From Dyadobacter sp. (GTDB lineage Bacteria > Bacteroidota > Bacteroidia > Cytophagales > Spirosomataceae): DNA of 64,000 nucleotides. The stretch lies in assembly GCF_017744695.1 (NCBI RefSeq), contig NZ_JAGIAS010000013.1, forward strand, positions 1 through 64,000. The letters are read 5' to 3'. Made by a program: the position numbers and the translations under genes. Below, piece by piece: positions 8,383 to 16,938 of this stretch; position 1 is the first letter of the stretch, and every line of letters starts with the position of its first letter. The notes under the pieces are model-generated. The model did not search any database, was not told the origin of the DNA, and saw nothing but the letters and a program-made list of their open reading frames with translations.

Positions 8383-9462
8383 CTAAAAATCGACAGGTAC
8401 AGTGATCCCGGGAAGTAGCTTTTCCAGGTTAGTGAGCGATTTTTGGTATTCTGCTTCTATTTTATCCTTTTTAAACAACCTGAACGCAAGCTGTTTCAGC
8501 GGGTCTTTTTTAAGATAGTATTCCAAACTAAGACGCGTGCGGTTTTCGGCCAGCTTTTCGAGCACGAAATAGCGCGCGCTGACAAACTTTTCGTCGGATT
8601 CACTGAAAATAACCACGGACTCGGGGTCATATGAGAATCCGCTGGCGTACATGACCTTTTCGCCGTCTTCGCGTACACACCGATGGCGCGACCCTATCCC
8701 GGGAAGAAAGTGATCCAATTCTTCGATCGATTTTACCCCGTCCTCCCAGTGCGGGCGTAGCTCGAGGTGACCCGAAGTAAAGAACACTTTTTTAATATTC
8801 TCATCATACTCTCTTGAAACCGACACCACTTTAACCTTCTCCTGTGGTTCCAGCAATGGCGGCTTGTAAGGTGGAATGCTGTCTTTCAAATATCCAATCT
8901 GCGTGTATTGAAAAGGTATCTGCTCATTTTCGGTCATTTTTGAGCCGGGCTGCCACTTCATCCGGTCGGTAAAATCGCCGGGGTTTTGTCCATTCAGCAG
9001 ATTTTGAGTTACCAGCCAGTATTCATGCTGGTCAATGTCGTTTTTAAGCAACTGGTGCGCGACGATAATATCTTTCCCAATGAGTTTTCTGAAATTCTTG
9101 ACTTGATAAGTAGTGAACTCGCCGTAATGTGCTACCACTTTCAACGTCAGGTTAATAGCCGAAATGCAGGATTTGCATTGACAAAACCGGCGGTTGTCAT
9201 AGGCGATCAGGTATTTGTGAAAATCACAGAACATCTTTTCTACCTGCCGGTAAAGCGTTTCGAGCTCCGGCGCTTCGCCGAATTTAAAGAACAGGACGGC
9301 GTCCCCCTCTATCTCGGAAATTTCCAGTCCCATCTGGTTCGCATTCACGATCGTTTCCAGCAATTCCTGAATAATCTGGCGCCCATGCTGAATCTCGATC
9401 TCATGCATAAACTGCGTGAAACCGCTGATATCGGGAATGAAGATTAGGCCTTTGTTTTCCAT
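8383..9462 (-). CDS. DUF2652 protein: nucleotidyl-cyclase-like domain plus SRPBCC-like domain
   Basis: The protein has 359 residues. Residues 5-150 match DUF2652, a family with the class III nucleotidyl cyclase fold. IPDISGFTQF aligns with the cyclase DIxGFT motif (metal aspartate D11) and EGDAVLFF with the second metal-binding aspartate (D54). KVVAHYGE...GKDIIVAHQLLK matches the later GIHxG and VNxAARL elements, but the Asn and Arg that stabilise the transition state are not there. A CxCKSC cluster (C94, C96, C99) is unusual for cyclases. Residues about 200-359 look like a START/SRPBCC ligand-binding domain. The gene is monocistronic and converges on rimK. Whether it makes a cyclic nucleotide is unknown; it may be a sensor using a cyclase scaffold. 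Confidence 0.75.
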   Translation of the reverse strand: MENKGLIFIPDISGFTQFMHEIEIQHGRQIIQELLETIVNANQMGLEISEIEGDAVLFFKFGEAPELETLYRQVEKMFCDFHKYLIAYDNRRFCQCKSCISAINLTLKVVAHYGEFTTYQVKNFRKLIGKDIIVAHQLLKNDIDQHEYWLVTQNLLNGQNPGDFTDRMKWQPGSKMTENEQIPFQYTQIGYLKDSIPPYKPPLLEPQEKVKVVSVSREYDENIKKVFFTSGHLELRPHWEDGVKSIEELDHFLPGIGSRHRCVREDGEKVMYASGFSYDPESVVIFSESDEKFVSARYFVLEKLAENRTRLSLEYYLKKDPLKQLAFRLFKKDKIEAEYQKSLTNLEKLLPGITVPVDF

Positions 9463-9623
9463 GGTGGTGAGTTTGATTGGGTTAATTTACGGGGAATTAC
9501 GCAATCTTTCACTGGTTGATTTGACAGTATCTCCATAACTTCGCGTCAGACTGCAGTTCTACGAGACTGCGTCAGCCACGTTCCTCAAAGAAAAATAACG
9601 TAACCAAAATGGTAACCATCATT

Positions 9624-9631
9624 TATCTTTG
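9624..9631 (+). promoter_or_regulatory. -7 box TATCTTTG upstream of higBA
   Basis: A full TAnnTTTG match ends eight bases before the higB ATG, so transcription would begin at or one to two bases before the start codon (near-leaderless). No good -33 TTG is present. Two GTAACC direct repeats (about 9600-9617) lie just upstream and could be a HigA operator. Confidence 0.35.
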
Positions 9632-9639
9632 TTGGAACG

Positions 9640-9957
9640 ATGCGCATCATCGCTATACAGACAATAAGGAATTACATGAAGGCGTATCCAAAGGCGGAGC
9701 AGTCGTTGCTAGCCTGGAATCAGGAAGCAGAAGCCGCTCGCTGGGAATCGCCCAATGGATTGAAAGTACAATATCGAAATGCATCCATTCTAAGTCAGAA
9801 ACGGGTGGTATTCAATATACGCGGGAACCATTACCGGCTGATTGTTGATATTGAATACAGGTTGAAAATTGTATTTATTGTCTGGTTCGGATCGCACGAA
9901 GAGTATGATCAAATAGACGCAAGAAGAATTAGCTATGATCGGACCCATCAAAAATAA
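9640..9957 (+). CDS. higB: Type II toxin HigB (RelE-like mRNA interferase)
   Basis: The protein has 105 residues. It fits the HigB_toxin family (PF09907). It begins MRIIAIQTIRNYMK and has the family core QYRNASIL, RVVFNIRGNHYRL and WFGSHEEYDQID. Toxins of this family cleave mRNA on ribosomes and are held inactive by HigA. The order toxin first, antitoxin second is the hallmark of hig loci. The reading frame overlaps higA by 23 bases, which points to coupled translation. The chosen ATG gives the usual family length; a later ATG at 9676 would remove the first helix. All family positions appear intact, so the module is probably functional. Confidence 0.92.
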   Translation: MRIIAIQTIRNYMKAYPKAEQSLLAWNQEAEAARWESPNGLKVQYRNASILSQKRVVFNIRGNHYRLIVDIEYRLKIVFIVWFGSHEEYDQIDARRISYDRTHQK

Positions 9958-10294
9958 CGAACAGTACGAAAGCTATCTGGCGCGCATTTATGCATTGATG
10001 CAAACCGATATCGCACCTGATTCGAATGAATCGGACGAACTGGAATTACTTTCGATTCTGGTAAAGGATTACGAGAACGTACATTTCCCGATCCCCAAAC
10101 CCAGTCCCTTGGAAGCAATCCGATTTCGACTGGATCAAATGGGCATTTCGGAGAAAGAGTTGTCTGAGATACTGGGCTATCGCTCGCGCAAATCAGAAAT
10201 TTTGTCCGGCAAACGAAAATTAAATTTGAGTATGATCCGCAGGCTGAATGAGAAACTTCATATTCCGGCGGAAATTTTAATACAGGCCTATTAA
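9935..10294 (+). CDS. higA: Type II antitoxin HigA, HTH domain protein
   Basis: This 119-residue protein neutralises HigB and represses the operon. Residues 1-50 form the helical N-terminal part typical of the RelE-linked HigA family (NNEQYESYLARI...ELELLSILVKDYE). Residues about 65-119 are an XRE-type helix-turn-helix (RLDQMGISEKELSEILGYRS then LSMIRRLNEKL). The start lies within the 3' end of higB. hemC starts 33 bases downstream and could be reached by read-through. The N-terminal half resembles the isolated 54-residue protein at 25323-25487. Confidence 0.92.
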   Translation: MIGPIKNNEQYESYLARIYALMQTDIAPDSNESDELELLSILVKDYENVHFPIPKPSPLEAIRFRLDQMGISEKELSEILGYRSRKSEILSGKRKLNLSMIRRLNEKLHIPAEILIQAY

Positions 10295-10327
10295 CACAAA
10301 AACTGGCCTTACATTGTATAAACAACC

Positions 10328-11251
10328 ATGCATATTAAAATAGGAACCCGCGGGAGCAAGCTGGCACTTTGGCAGGCGTATTACGTCGAGGCACTTTTGC
10401 AACAGGGCGGCATTGAAACGGAGATCGTTATTATTGAAACCAAGGGCGATAAGATCCTCGACCGGTCGCTTTCGAAAATCGGCAGTAAGGGTGTCTTTAC
10501 AGAAGAGCTGGAAGAACAGTTGCGCAGCGGCGATATTGATATTGCAGTACATAGCGCCAAGGACCTGCAATCGCAGCTCGACGACGCTTTTGAAATCATT
10601 GCATTCACGGAGCGTGAGCACGCCAATGATGTGCTCGTAAGCCACGATACCACTTTATCACTCAAAAGCGGCGAATCTTTCACAGTAGGAACCTCATCCA
10701 CACGCCGCGTAGCGGTTTTGAAGCACTATTATCCGCATATCAAGACCGTGGACATGCGCGGAAACCTGCAAACACGCCTCCGCAAATTGGAGGAAGGGCA
10801 GTGCGACGCGCTCCTCCTCGCATACGCAGGCGTGCACCGCATGGAGTACGACGATAAAATCGCGGAACATTTGCTTCTCGACGAATTCACACCGGCAGTG
10901 GGCCAGGGTAGCGTAGCCATTGAATGCGCGGTTTCACTGGATGCTGAGAAAAAGAGCAAACTAAGGCAGTTTCTCAACCACGAACCTACCGAAACCTGCC
11001 TGCTGGCAGAAAGGGCATTCCTGAAACGCCTGCAAGGCGGTTGCAGCATTCCGGTTTTCGGCATGGCGACGTTGCACGATGAAGAAATCCGAATGACCGG
11101 CGGCATTATCAGCCTCGACGGCTCGGAACTCATTCGCAAAGCGGAAAGCGGCGGACATGCATTTCCGCAGGAACTGGGCACATCGCTGGCAGAAGAATTG
11201 CTGGCGGCCGGAGCCGACAAAATTTTAAGGGAAATCAAAAATCATACTTAA
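10328..11251 (+). CDS. hemC: Hydroxymethylbilane synthase (porphobilinogen deaminase)
   Basis: The protein has 307 residues. It condenses four porphobilinogen molecules into hydroxymethylbilane in heme and cobalamin precursor synthesis. C239 in LQGGCSIPV is the dipyrromethane cofactor attachment site. D79 in HSAKDLQ corresponds to the catalytic aspartate (the family usually has HSMKD). TRGSKLALWQ at the N-terminus and GTSSTRR (121-127) are the substrate-binding arginine motifs. Length is normal. No other hem gene is adjacent; the upstream neighbour is higA and no clear separate promoter box was found, so its regulation is unclear. Confidence 0.96.
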   Translation: MHIKIGTRGSKLALWQAYYVEALLQQGGIETEIVIIETKGDKILDRSLSKIGSKGVFTEELEEQLRSGDIDIAVHSAKDLQSQLDDAFEIIAFTEREHANDVLVSHDTTLSLKSGESFTVGTSSTRRVAVLKHYYPHIKTVDMRGNLQTRLRKLEEGQCDALLLAYAGVHRMEYDDKIAEHLLLDEFTPAVGQGSVAIECAVSLDAEKKSKLRQFLNHEPTETCLLAERAFLKRLQGGCSIPVFGMATLHDEEIRMTGGIISLDGSELIRKAESGGHAFPQELGTSLAEELLAAGADKILREIKNHT

Positions 11252-11347
11252 AACCGTTCGGTCATCAACGATTGCCTCGAGATAATAAGACGATTTTGAT
11301 AGCAGAACAGTAAGTTATAATTGCTGATATAACACTAAACAATATCA

Positions 11348-11812
11348 GTGATGAAAACAAAACATGTCGTCTACGTAGTCTTTTGCTTATTTTTCCTCTG
11401 TTGTAAACACAACGATAATACCGCAGAATCGGATTTCTCTCTTACGTCTGATTTACTTTCCAGTTATCAATCCATTGACGACTCGGTGTTTAATATCAGA
11501 AGGCATTGGGTAGTCGAACGAACAAGCGTCAATAAAGTAAGAATTGAGGAAACCGTTGAAGACCTGAATCAGGGCGGTGAATCTTATAAAAGAATCTATC
11601 AAGATGTTTCTATTAAAAAAGAAGGAGATGTGTATAGTCTTGAATTTGAGCATTGTAAGATAGACACCAAAGATCACGAAGTTATTCTCGGATACGCAGC
11701 TCTTGATTCAGCAGAACCGAATCATCTATTTGCTCACGTCATCATTCAAAACGTCAAAACAAAAAGCCTGGTACCACATTGTGAGTATGGTATTGCAATG
11801 AAAAAAATTTAG
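11348..11812 (+). CDS. Small putative lipoprotein, function unknown
   Basis: The protein has 154 residues and is not recognised. The N-terminus has a short positive segment, a hydrophobic stretch and two adjacent cysteines (FLCCK, residues 18-19), which looks like a lipoprotein signal with a non-standard lipobox. The mature part is polar, rich in Ser, Asp and Glu, with alternating beta-like stretches. It stands alone between hemC and a bidirectional terminator. Codon choice is more AT-rich than its neighbours, which may mean recent acquisition or low expression. Export to the periplasmic side of a membrane is inferred from the leader only. Confidence 0.7.
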   Translation: MMKTKHVVYVVFCLFFLCCKHNDNTAESDFSLTSDLLSSYQSIDDSVFNIRRHWVVERTSVNKVRIEETVEDLNQGGESYKRIYQDVSIKKEGDVYSLEFEHCKIDTKDHEVILGYAALDSAEPNHLFAHVIIQNVKTKSLVPHCEYGIAMKKI

Positions 11813-11820
11813 GGACTAAT

Positions 11821-11853
11821 GGAAAATGCCGGGCTTACAGCCCGGCATTTTCC
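11821..11853. terminator. Bidirectional terminator
   Basis: A perfect 15-base inverted repeat (11821-11835 and 11839-11853, loop TAC) with A-rich and T-rich ends lies between the converging lipoprotein gene and the TonB-type receptor gene, and can end transcription from both sides. Confidence 0.9.
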
Positions 11854-11878
11854 ATTAACGCAATATCAAACCAAATAA

Positions 11879-14767
11879 TCAATCTTTCTTAGTCGAATCA
11901 GCCGGCGTGACTGGTTTCGCTGGCAGTGCCGTGGAATCTGCCGGCGCTACCGGGCGAGCCGTGCTATCGGGACGCACGCGGGTTGAATCCGGTTTGAATT
12001 GCGTCGAGTCGCGTTTCATGGTCGAATCCGGGCGTGTTCCCGGCTGTCCCGGAAATCCTCCCTGGCGCGCCGGGCGCGCTGTGCTGTCAGCTGCGGCTGG
12101 ACGCGCTCCTTGCGGGCGGCCCATTCCGGCACCTTGTCCGCCATTGCCACGGCCACCTGCTGCTGGTGTAGCCGCCGGCGTTTGAGCACCGCCTTGTCCA
12201 CCACCACCTCCGCCGGTATCCATATTACCACCTCCGTCTGATTTCTGGTCGTCGTTGTTTACAGACTTTCTTCTGCGGGTCTTTTGTTCCACGAAAGTCA
12301 TTTTACCGAAGCGGTAAGAGAAGTTCACACGGAAACCTCGGTTATACAGGTAATTGGTGTTGTTTTGGGTAAATGTCGTCGATTCCAGGCTGGTCTTCAT
12401 TTTGAAAGACGGGGCCAGGAAGTTTTCCATGGCAAAACCAATGCTTCCGCGCTTGTTCTTGAAATCTTTGCGGACACCGAAATCATACATTCTGAAACCG
12501 GCTTGCGTTCCCTGCAACTGCACGTCGCGCCCACGCATGAACCCACCAGCCTGCAATCCCCAGCCATTTTTGATGGTAAGGCTTGTACGCATACGGCCAC
12601 TCAACACAAAACCGCTGTTCGAGTTCTGCAATGCAGGATCGGGGCTGTTGTTCGACAGATCAGCATAATAGAAGTCGAAACCACCGCCCAGCTGCCATCT
12701 TTTAAAGAATGTCACGTTTCCGAAGATATTGGCACCGTAGTTCTTTTTCGAACCGATGTTGCCGTAAGTCGTCGTGATCACGCCGTCGGCGCTGGTGGTA
12801 CGAATGCTTTCAATCGAGCTGTTGGTGAAACGGGCAAATGTCGAAACGTTGATATACAGCGAGTTTTTGAAGAAGCTCGTTCCCAATTCCACCTGGTCGG
12901 TGAGCTCGGGTTTCAGGTTCGGGTTACCCACTGTGACGTTTTGTGGGTTGGCCGCATTCAGGTTGGGGTTCAGGAACTGGATACCCGGGCGTTGCAGGCG
13001 GCGGTTATAGGCAAGTTTGATAGTCTGCCCTTTTCCAAATACCTGCGAAAGGTTAATACTCGGTACGAGGTTGCCATATGCCGGCAATTTAAGGTCTCCT
13101 GCTTCGCCCTGGTGCGCGTCGATGCTAGTGTATTCGTAACGCGTACCGGCCTTCACCGTAAACCGGCTTTTAGTAGTGTATGTATAGGACAAATATCCGG
13201 CAGCCACATTCTGGTCATAATTCAGGTTGCTGGCTGGTTGCGGTGTCCCCACCGTATTGTAATAGTCGTAGTTACTCACAACCTGACGGAAAATGCCTTT
13301 TCCACCCACTTCCAGCATCTGGTTATCTTTGACCGGTGTCTGGTAGTCTACCTGGACGGTGCTTTCCTGGTTATGGCTGCTGTTGTTATTGCCTTGCGCG
13401 CCCAGCAATTTCTTCAATTCCGAGTTGCTGAGCGAGTAAATATCTGCGTCGTAATCGTTGGTACGGTTGTTACGGCTGTACTGCGTCGAAATGCTCAGCT
13501 CCTGCCCCGGCTTGGCTAACGTTTTCATATAATCCACATTCAAGTCCCAGGTACCGGAAAGGTCCTTGCTATTCACATCGCGGAAACTGGTTCTCGTGGT
13601 ATCGTTTACAGTATTATAGGTGTAAAGCTCCTGATCTACCTTACTGTTACGCATTCCGTAGCGCACGCCTGCCGATAAGGAAGTTTTGGAATCAATCTCC
13701 CAGTCCCAGCCGAAGTTATAGGACCCGAACGCCATTTTATTCTTAGAGTCGCTCATCTGGCTGGTGCTGAAATTGCTCACCTTGCCAACTTGCAAATTCT
13801 CCGATTTGCCAGGCATATTGTAATTAAACCGCCCGAAACCTCCCAGGCTGAAACCCATTTTACCTACCCGATAGTTACCGCGCAAGCCCAGGTTCGAGCC
13901 ACGGTTACCGATACCGGTGTCCAGGTTGAGCGTACCGCCCTGGATCGTGCTTTTTTTGGTGATGATATTGATAATACCCGCAGAACCTTCCGCATCGTAG
14001 CGCGCCGAAGGAGAAGTGATCACCTCTACCGACTTGATCATATCCGCCGGAATCTGCTTCAATGCGTCGGCCACGCTGGTTGCAATGATGGTCGAAGGTT
14101 TGTTGTTGATCAACACGCGTACGTTGGAGCTACCGCGGAGCGACACATTCCCGTCGAGGTCGACGGTGAGCATTGGCACCTTTTTCATCACGTCCGAAGC
14201 GTCGCCGCCCTTGCTCGTAATGTCTTTTTCCGCATTGTAAACCAACCTGTCCACTTTTTCCTCGACCATCTGCGCCATGCCTACTACCTCGACCTCATTC
14301 AACTGAACCACATCCGGCACCAAAGTGACGGTACCCAGGTTCAATTCCGTCTTGCGATCGATCTTGACATTATTGATAGTCTTGGTTTTATATCCAATGA
14401 AGGAAATCAGGATCTTGAAATTCCCTGACGCGACCTTCGAGAGCGTAAACTCACCTTTTTCGTCGGTGGTAGTCCCGTCGATGGGATTGTTGGTTTTGGT
14501 ATCCACCAGGGATAGTGCTGCAAATTCTACCGGTTTTTTGGAAGTCGAATCCACGAGCACGCCCGTGATCTTTCCGCTGCCCTTAGGAGTGTCTTCTGCC
14601 GTTCCCGGAATGACCGTCTGCCGCTGCCTGTCGCCTCCGCGGAAATCTCCGCCACCGCCGCCGCGAAATCCGCCCCCACCTCCGCCGCCGCCCGGAAACT
14701 GGGCGAATGCCGTCGATGTAAGCCCTGAGAACACAGCCAGGAATGTGAGTTGTAAAACAAGTTTCAT
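11879..14767 (-). CDS. TonB-dependent receptor-like outer-membrane beta-barrel protein (OMP_b-brl_3 type)
   Basis: The protein has 962 residues from the ATG at 14767, chosen because MKLVLQLTFL begins a proper signal peptide ending TAFAQ; upstream codons lack such a signal. After a glycine-rich stretch (GGGGGGGGF) comes a carboxypeptidase-regulatory-like beta sandwich (about residues 65-150). It is followed by a plug domain (DVMKKVPMLTVDLDG, SPSARYDAEGSAGIINI) and a 22-strand type barrel of the OMP_b-brl_3 family. The last 110 residues are a low-complexity tail rich in Gly, Pro and repeated DST units. The substrate is unknown; relatives are often linked to stress or peptide export rather than glycan uptake. 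It is transcribed away from a LytS/LytTR pair, which may control it. Confidence 0.88.
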   Translation of the reverse strand: MKLVLQLTFLAVFSGLTSTAFAQFPGGGGGGGGFRGGGGGDFRGGDRQRQTVIPGTAEDTPKGSGKITGVLVDSTSKKPVEFAALSLVDTKTNNPIDGTTTDEKGEFTLSKVASGNFKILISFIGYKTKTINNVKIDRKTELNLGTVTLVPDVVQLNEVEVVGMAQMVEEKVDRLVYNAEKDITSKGGDASDVMKKVPMLTVDLDGNVSLRGSSNVRVLINNKPSTIIATSVADALKQIPADMIKSVEVITSPSARYDAEGSAGIINIITKKSTIQGGTLNLDTGIGNRGSNLGLRGNYRVGKMGFSLGGFGRFNYNMPGKSENLQVGKVSNFSTSQMSDSKNKMAFGSYNFGWDWEIDSKTSLSAGVRYGMRNSKVDQELYTYNTVNDTTRTSFRDVNSKDLSGTWDLNVDYMKTLAKPGQELSISTQYSRNNRTNDYDADIYSLSNSELKKLLGAQGNNNSSHNQESTVQVDYQTPVKDNQMLEVGGKGIFRQVVSNYDYYNTVGTPQPASNLNYDQNVAAGYLSYTYTTKSRFTVKAGTRYEYTSIDAHQGEAGDLKLPAYGNLVPSINLSQVFGKGQTIKLAYNRRLQRPGIQFLNPNLNAANPQNVTVGNPNLKPELTDQVELGTSFFKNSLYINVSTFARFTNSSIESIRTTSADGVITTTYGNIGSKKNYGANIFGNVTFFKRWQLGGGFDFYYADLSNNSPDPALQNSNSGFVLSGRMRTSLTIKNGWGLQAGGFMRGRDVQLQGTQAGFRMYDFGVRKDFKNKRGSIGFAMENFLAPSFKMKTSLESTTFTQNNTNYLYNRGFRVNFSYRFGKMTFVEQKTRRRKSVNNDDQKSDGGGNMDTGGGGGGQGGAQTPAATPAAGGRGNGGQGAGMGRPQGARPAAADSTARPARQGGFPGQPGTRPDSTMKRDSTQFKPDSTRVRPDSTARPVAPADSTALPAKPVTPADSTKKD

Positions 14768-15069
14768 GGTTGGGGTTTTAAAAGTGTACTTTTCGAATTT
14801 CAAAATAACCAGGTAAAATCCGGCTAAAAAAAAGGAATAGATGGATAGGGAAGAAGTACCGATCAACGGCTGTTTTCGGACGATATATCCCTGGAAATGA
14901 CAGATAATCCCGCATGCATTGCCGGCAGAGGGTATTGATAGATTACGACGGGCGTCTGGTCGGTATTCAGGGGTACTTTGATCGATTGAAATAGGGGATT
15001 TCGTAAATTCCCCGTAAGATTGCAGCGATGTGTTGCGTTCAAATCACATTGAAACTAACTAATTGCTAA
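14768..15069. other. 302-base divergent intergenic region
   Basis: This region lies between the TonB-type receptor gene (minus) and the LytS kinase gene (plus). A near -7 element TACTTTG (one spacer base short) lies near 14977 for the plus direction. A hairpin-like GGGGATTT...AAATTCCCC lies near 14993-15013. No gene was seen. Confidence 0.45.
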
Positions 15070-16140
15070 ATGGATACGCGTACTGCCCGGAAATACCCCC
15101 CGTTATTCCTCCATTTACTGGGATGGAGTTTTCTGGCCCTGTTCTTGATGTGGCAACCCCTGAGCTGGCAGATCGAGTTTCCAATGAGTTTCTGGATCAA
15201 ACAAGCCGTGCTGTTCTCGCTGCTCATTGCGATATTCTATCTGAACTACTATTTCTGGTTTCCGAAATTCCTTGCCAAAAACAAATACTCCCGGTTTATC
15301 CTGTTCAATATCGTGTCGGTGGTGATGCTGGCGGTGATTACCGAGCAGGTGAAGATCGCGATCAATCATGGGGAGCAGATGGACCGCGCTTTTAAGCTGG
15401 CGCGGGAAGCCAATGGCGACAAGAAACGGCACGACCGCCTCGACTACTTCGCATTGCTCACAGCCCTGATGATCATCGGGCTAAGTACCAGCGTAGCGGC
15501 TGTGCGCACAGCACAACTCGACAAGCAATACCGCCAGAACCTGGAAAAGGAAAAAATCAATTCCGAACTCTCGTTCCTGAAGGCGCAGATCAACCCGCAT
15601 TTCTTTTTCAATACCCTGAATAACATTTATGCACTCACTGTGATCGACGTAGAGGCCGCGCGCGAGGCATTGCACAAGCTCTCGCGTATGATGCGCTACG
15701 TGTTGTACGAAACGCAGCATGGTACTGTTATGCTTAGCCAGGAAATCGCGTTTGCACAGGATTATATTCAGCTGATGCAGCTCCGCCTGACCGACAAGGT
15801 TACCGTGCATCTCGATCCGCCGAATCCACTCCACGACGTTTCTATCGCACCCATGCTATTCCTGCCCTTTATTGAAAATGCATTCAAACATGGCGTAAGT
15901 GCGGTTCAGCCCAGCCGGATCGACATTCAGATCCGCCAGGAAGGACATAAGATTTTTGTGGAAGTGAAAAACACACTGTTTACCGACAAAAGGGCTATTC
16001 TGGATGAAAGTAATGGCATCGGCCTGGCCAACACCCAGCGCCGCCTCGACTTGCTTTATCCCGGCAAATACCAGCTGGAGGTAAACGAAAACAAGGAGGA
16101 AAAAGAGTTTGAAGTACACCTGGAACTGGAAACGGCATGA
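15070..16140 (+). CDS. LytS-family sensor histidine kinase
   Basis: The protein has 356 residues. It has four predicted membrane helices in residues about 10-150 (around 12-30, 45-63, 76-94 and 125-145). A coiled linker (151-170) leads to a His_kinase domain (PF06580) with the phosphorylated histidine H177 in FLKAQINPHFFFNTLNN. The ATP-binding part contains PFIENAFKHG and GIGLANTQRRLDLLY. It should autophosphorylate and pass phosphate to the response regulator encoded immediately downstream, whose ATG overlaps its stop (ATGA, 16137-16140). The sensed signal is unknown because no extracellular sensor domain is present; the helices themselves may sense the membrane. Confidence 0.93.
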   Translation: MDTRTARKYPPLFLHLLGWSFLALFLMWQPLSWQIEFPMSFWIKQAVLFSLLIAIFYLNYYFWFPKFLAKNKYSRFILFNIVSVVMLAVITEQVKIAINHGEQMDRAFKLAREANGDKKRHDRLDYFALLTALMIIGLSTSVAAVRTAQLDKQYRQNLEKEKINSELSFLKAQINPHFFFNTLNNIYALTVIDVEAAREALHKLSRMMRYVLYETQHGTVMLSQEIAFAQDYIQLMQLRLTDKVTVHLDPPNPLHDVSIAPMLFLPFIENAFKHGVSAVQPSRIDIQIRQEGHKIFVEVKNTLFTDKRAILDESNGIGLANTQRRLDLLYPGKYQLEVNENKEEKEFEVHLELETA

Positions 16141-16874
16141 GCATCACATTGGAATGCATCGCCGTCGACGATGAACCGCTGGCGCTTGGACTGGTATGCG
16201 CATTTATCGAAAAAACGCCGTTCCTGAATCTGGCTGGCAGGTATTCCAGCGCCGTGGAGGCATTGCAGGTGATCAACAGCAAGCCTATCGACGTCATTTT
16301 TCTGGATATTCAAATGCCGGACCTGACGGGTATCGAGCTCGCAAGAGTGCTTGAAAAAGCCGGTAACAAAGCCCCGAGGATCATTTTTACAACCGCATTC
16401 AACCAATACGCGCTCGATGGTTTTCGCGTAGACGCCATTGACTATCTCCTAAAACCCTTTAACTACGAAGAGTTCCTCCGTGCCGCATCGAAAGCGCAGG
16501 CGTATGTGGAGCTGGTACAAAAGGCCTCGTCGGCCGGTTCTTCGGAGCCTAAGGACGAGTACTTATTCCTGAAAGTGGAATACCAGCTGGTACGGATCGC
16601 CTATGACGACATTCTGTACACGGAGGGACTCAAAGATTATGTGAAAGTCCATCTCAAATCGGACCCGAAGCCTGTTCTCTCGCTCACGAGCCTGAAAGCA
16701 TTGGAAGAGAAGCTGCCTGCTTCCAAGTTTATGCGTGTTCACCGGTCGTTCATCGTCAATCTGGATAAAATCAGTGCGGTAACCCGAAACACCATTCAGA
16801 TCGGCCCGACTTCCATTCCGGTAAGCGACCAGTACAAGGAGGCATTCAACCAATTTTTGAGTAAATGGATGTAA
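16137..16874 (+). CDS. LytTR-family response regulator
   Basis: The protein has 245 residues. The receiver domain (1-120) has acidic residues D11, D12 and the phosphorylation site D57 (IFLDIQMPD); T85 (FTTAF) and K106 (LLKPF) complete the active site. Residues about 145-245 are a LytTR DNA-binding domain (FLKVEYQLVRIAYDDILYTE, MRVHRSFIVNLDKI). It acts with the upstream LytS kinase. Targets are unknown, but the divergent TonB-type receptor is the nearest candidate. A terminator directly follows. Confidence 0.95.
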   Translation: MSITLECIAVDDEPLALGLVCAFIEKTPFLNLAGRYSSAVEALQVINSKPIDVIFLDIQMPDLTGIELARVLEKAGNKAPRIIFTTAFNQYALDGFRVDAIDYLLKPFNYEEFLRAASKAQAYVELVQKASSAGSSEPKDEYLFLKVEYQLVRIAYDDILYTEGLKDYVKVHLKSDPKPVLSLTSLKALEEKLPASKFMRVHRSFIVNLDKISAVTRNTIQIGPTSIPVSDQYKEAFNQFLSKWM

Positions 16875-16908
16875 AAAATCCCGCGCACGCATTCGTCCGC
16901 GGGATTTT
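16875..16908. terminator. Bidirectional terminator between the LytTR regulator and uvrA
   Basis: The perfect 11-base arms AAAATCCCGCG (16875-16885) and its complement (16898-16908) lie directly after the LytTR stop and before the converging uvrA gene. Confidence 0.88.
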
Positions 16909-16938
16909 CCACTTTTAACTGTCTCGGTTGCGGGCCTG

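Noticed and set aside
12284..13519. A 411-codon open frame on the plus strand inside the TonB-type receptor gene
   Set aside because: It is antisense to a well-supported gene and has no recognisable domain; long antisense frames are expected at this base composition.
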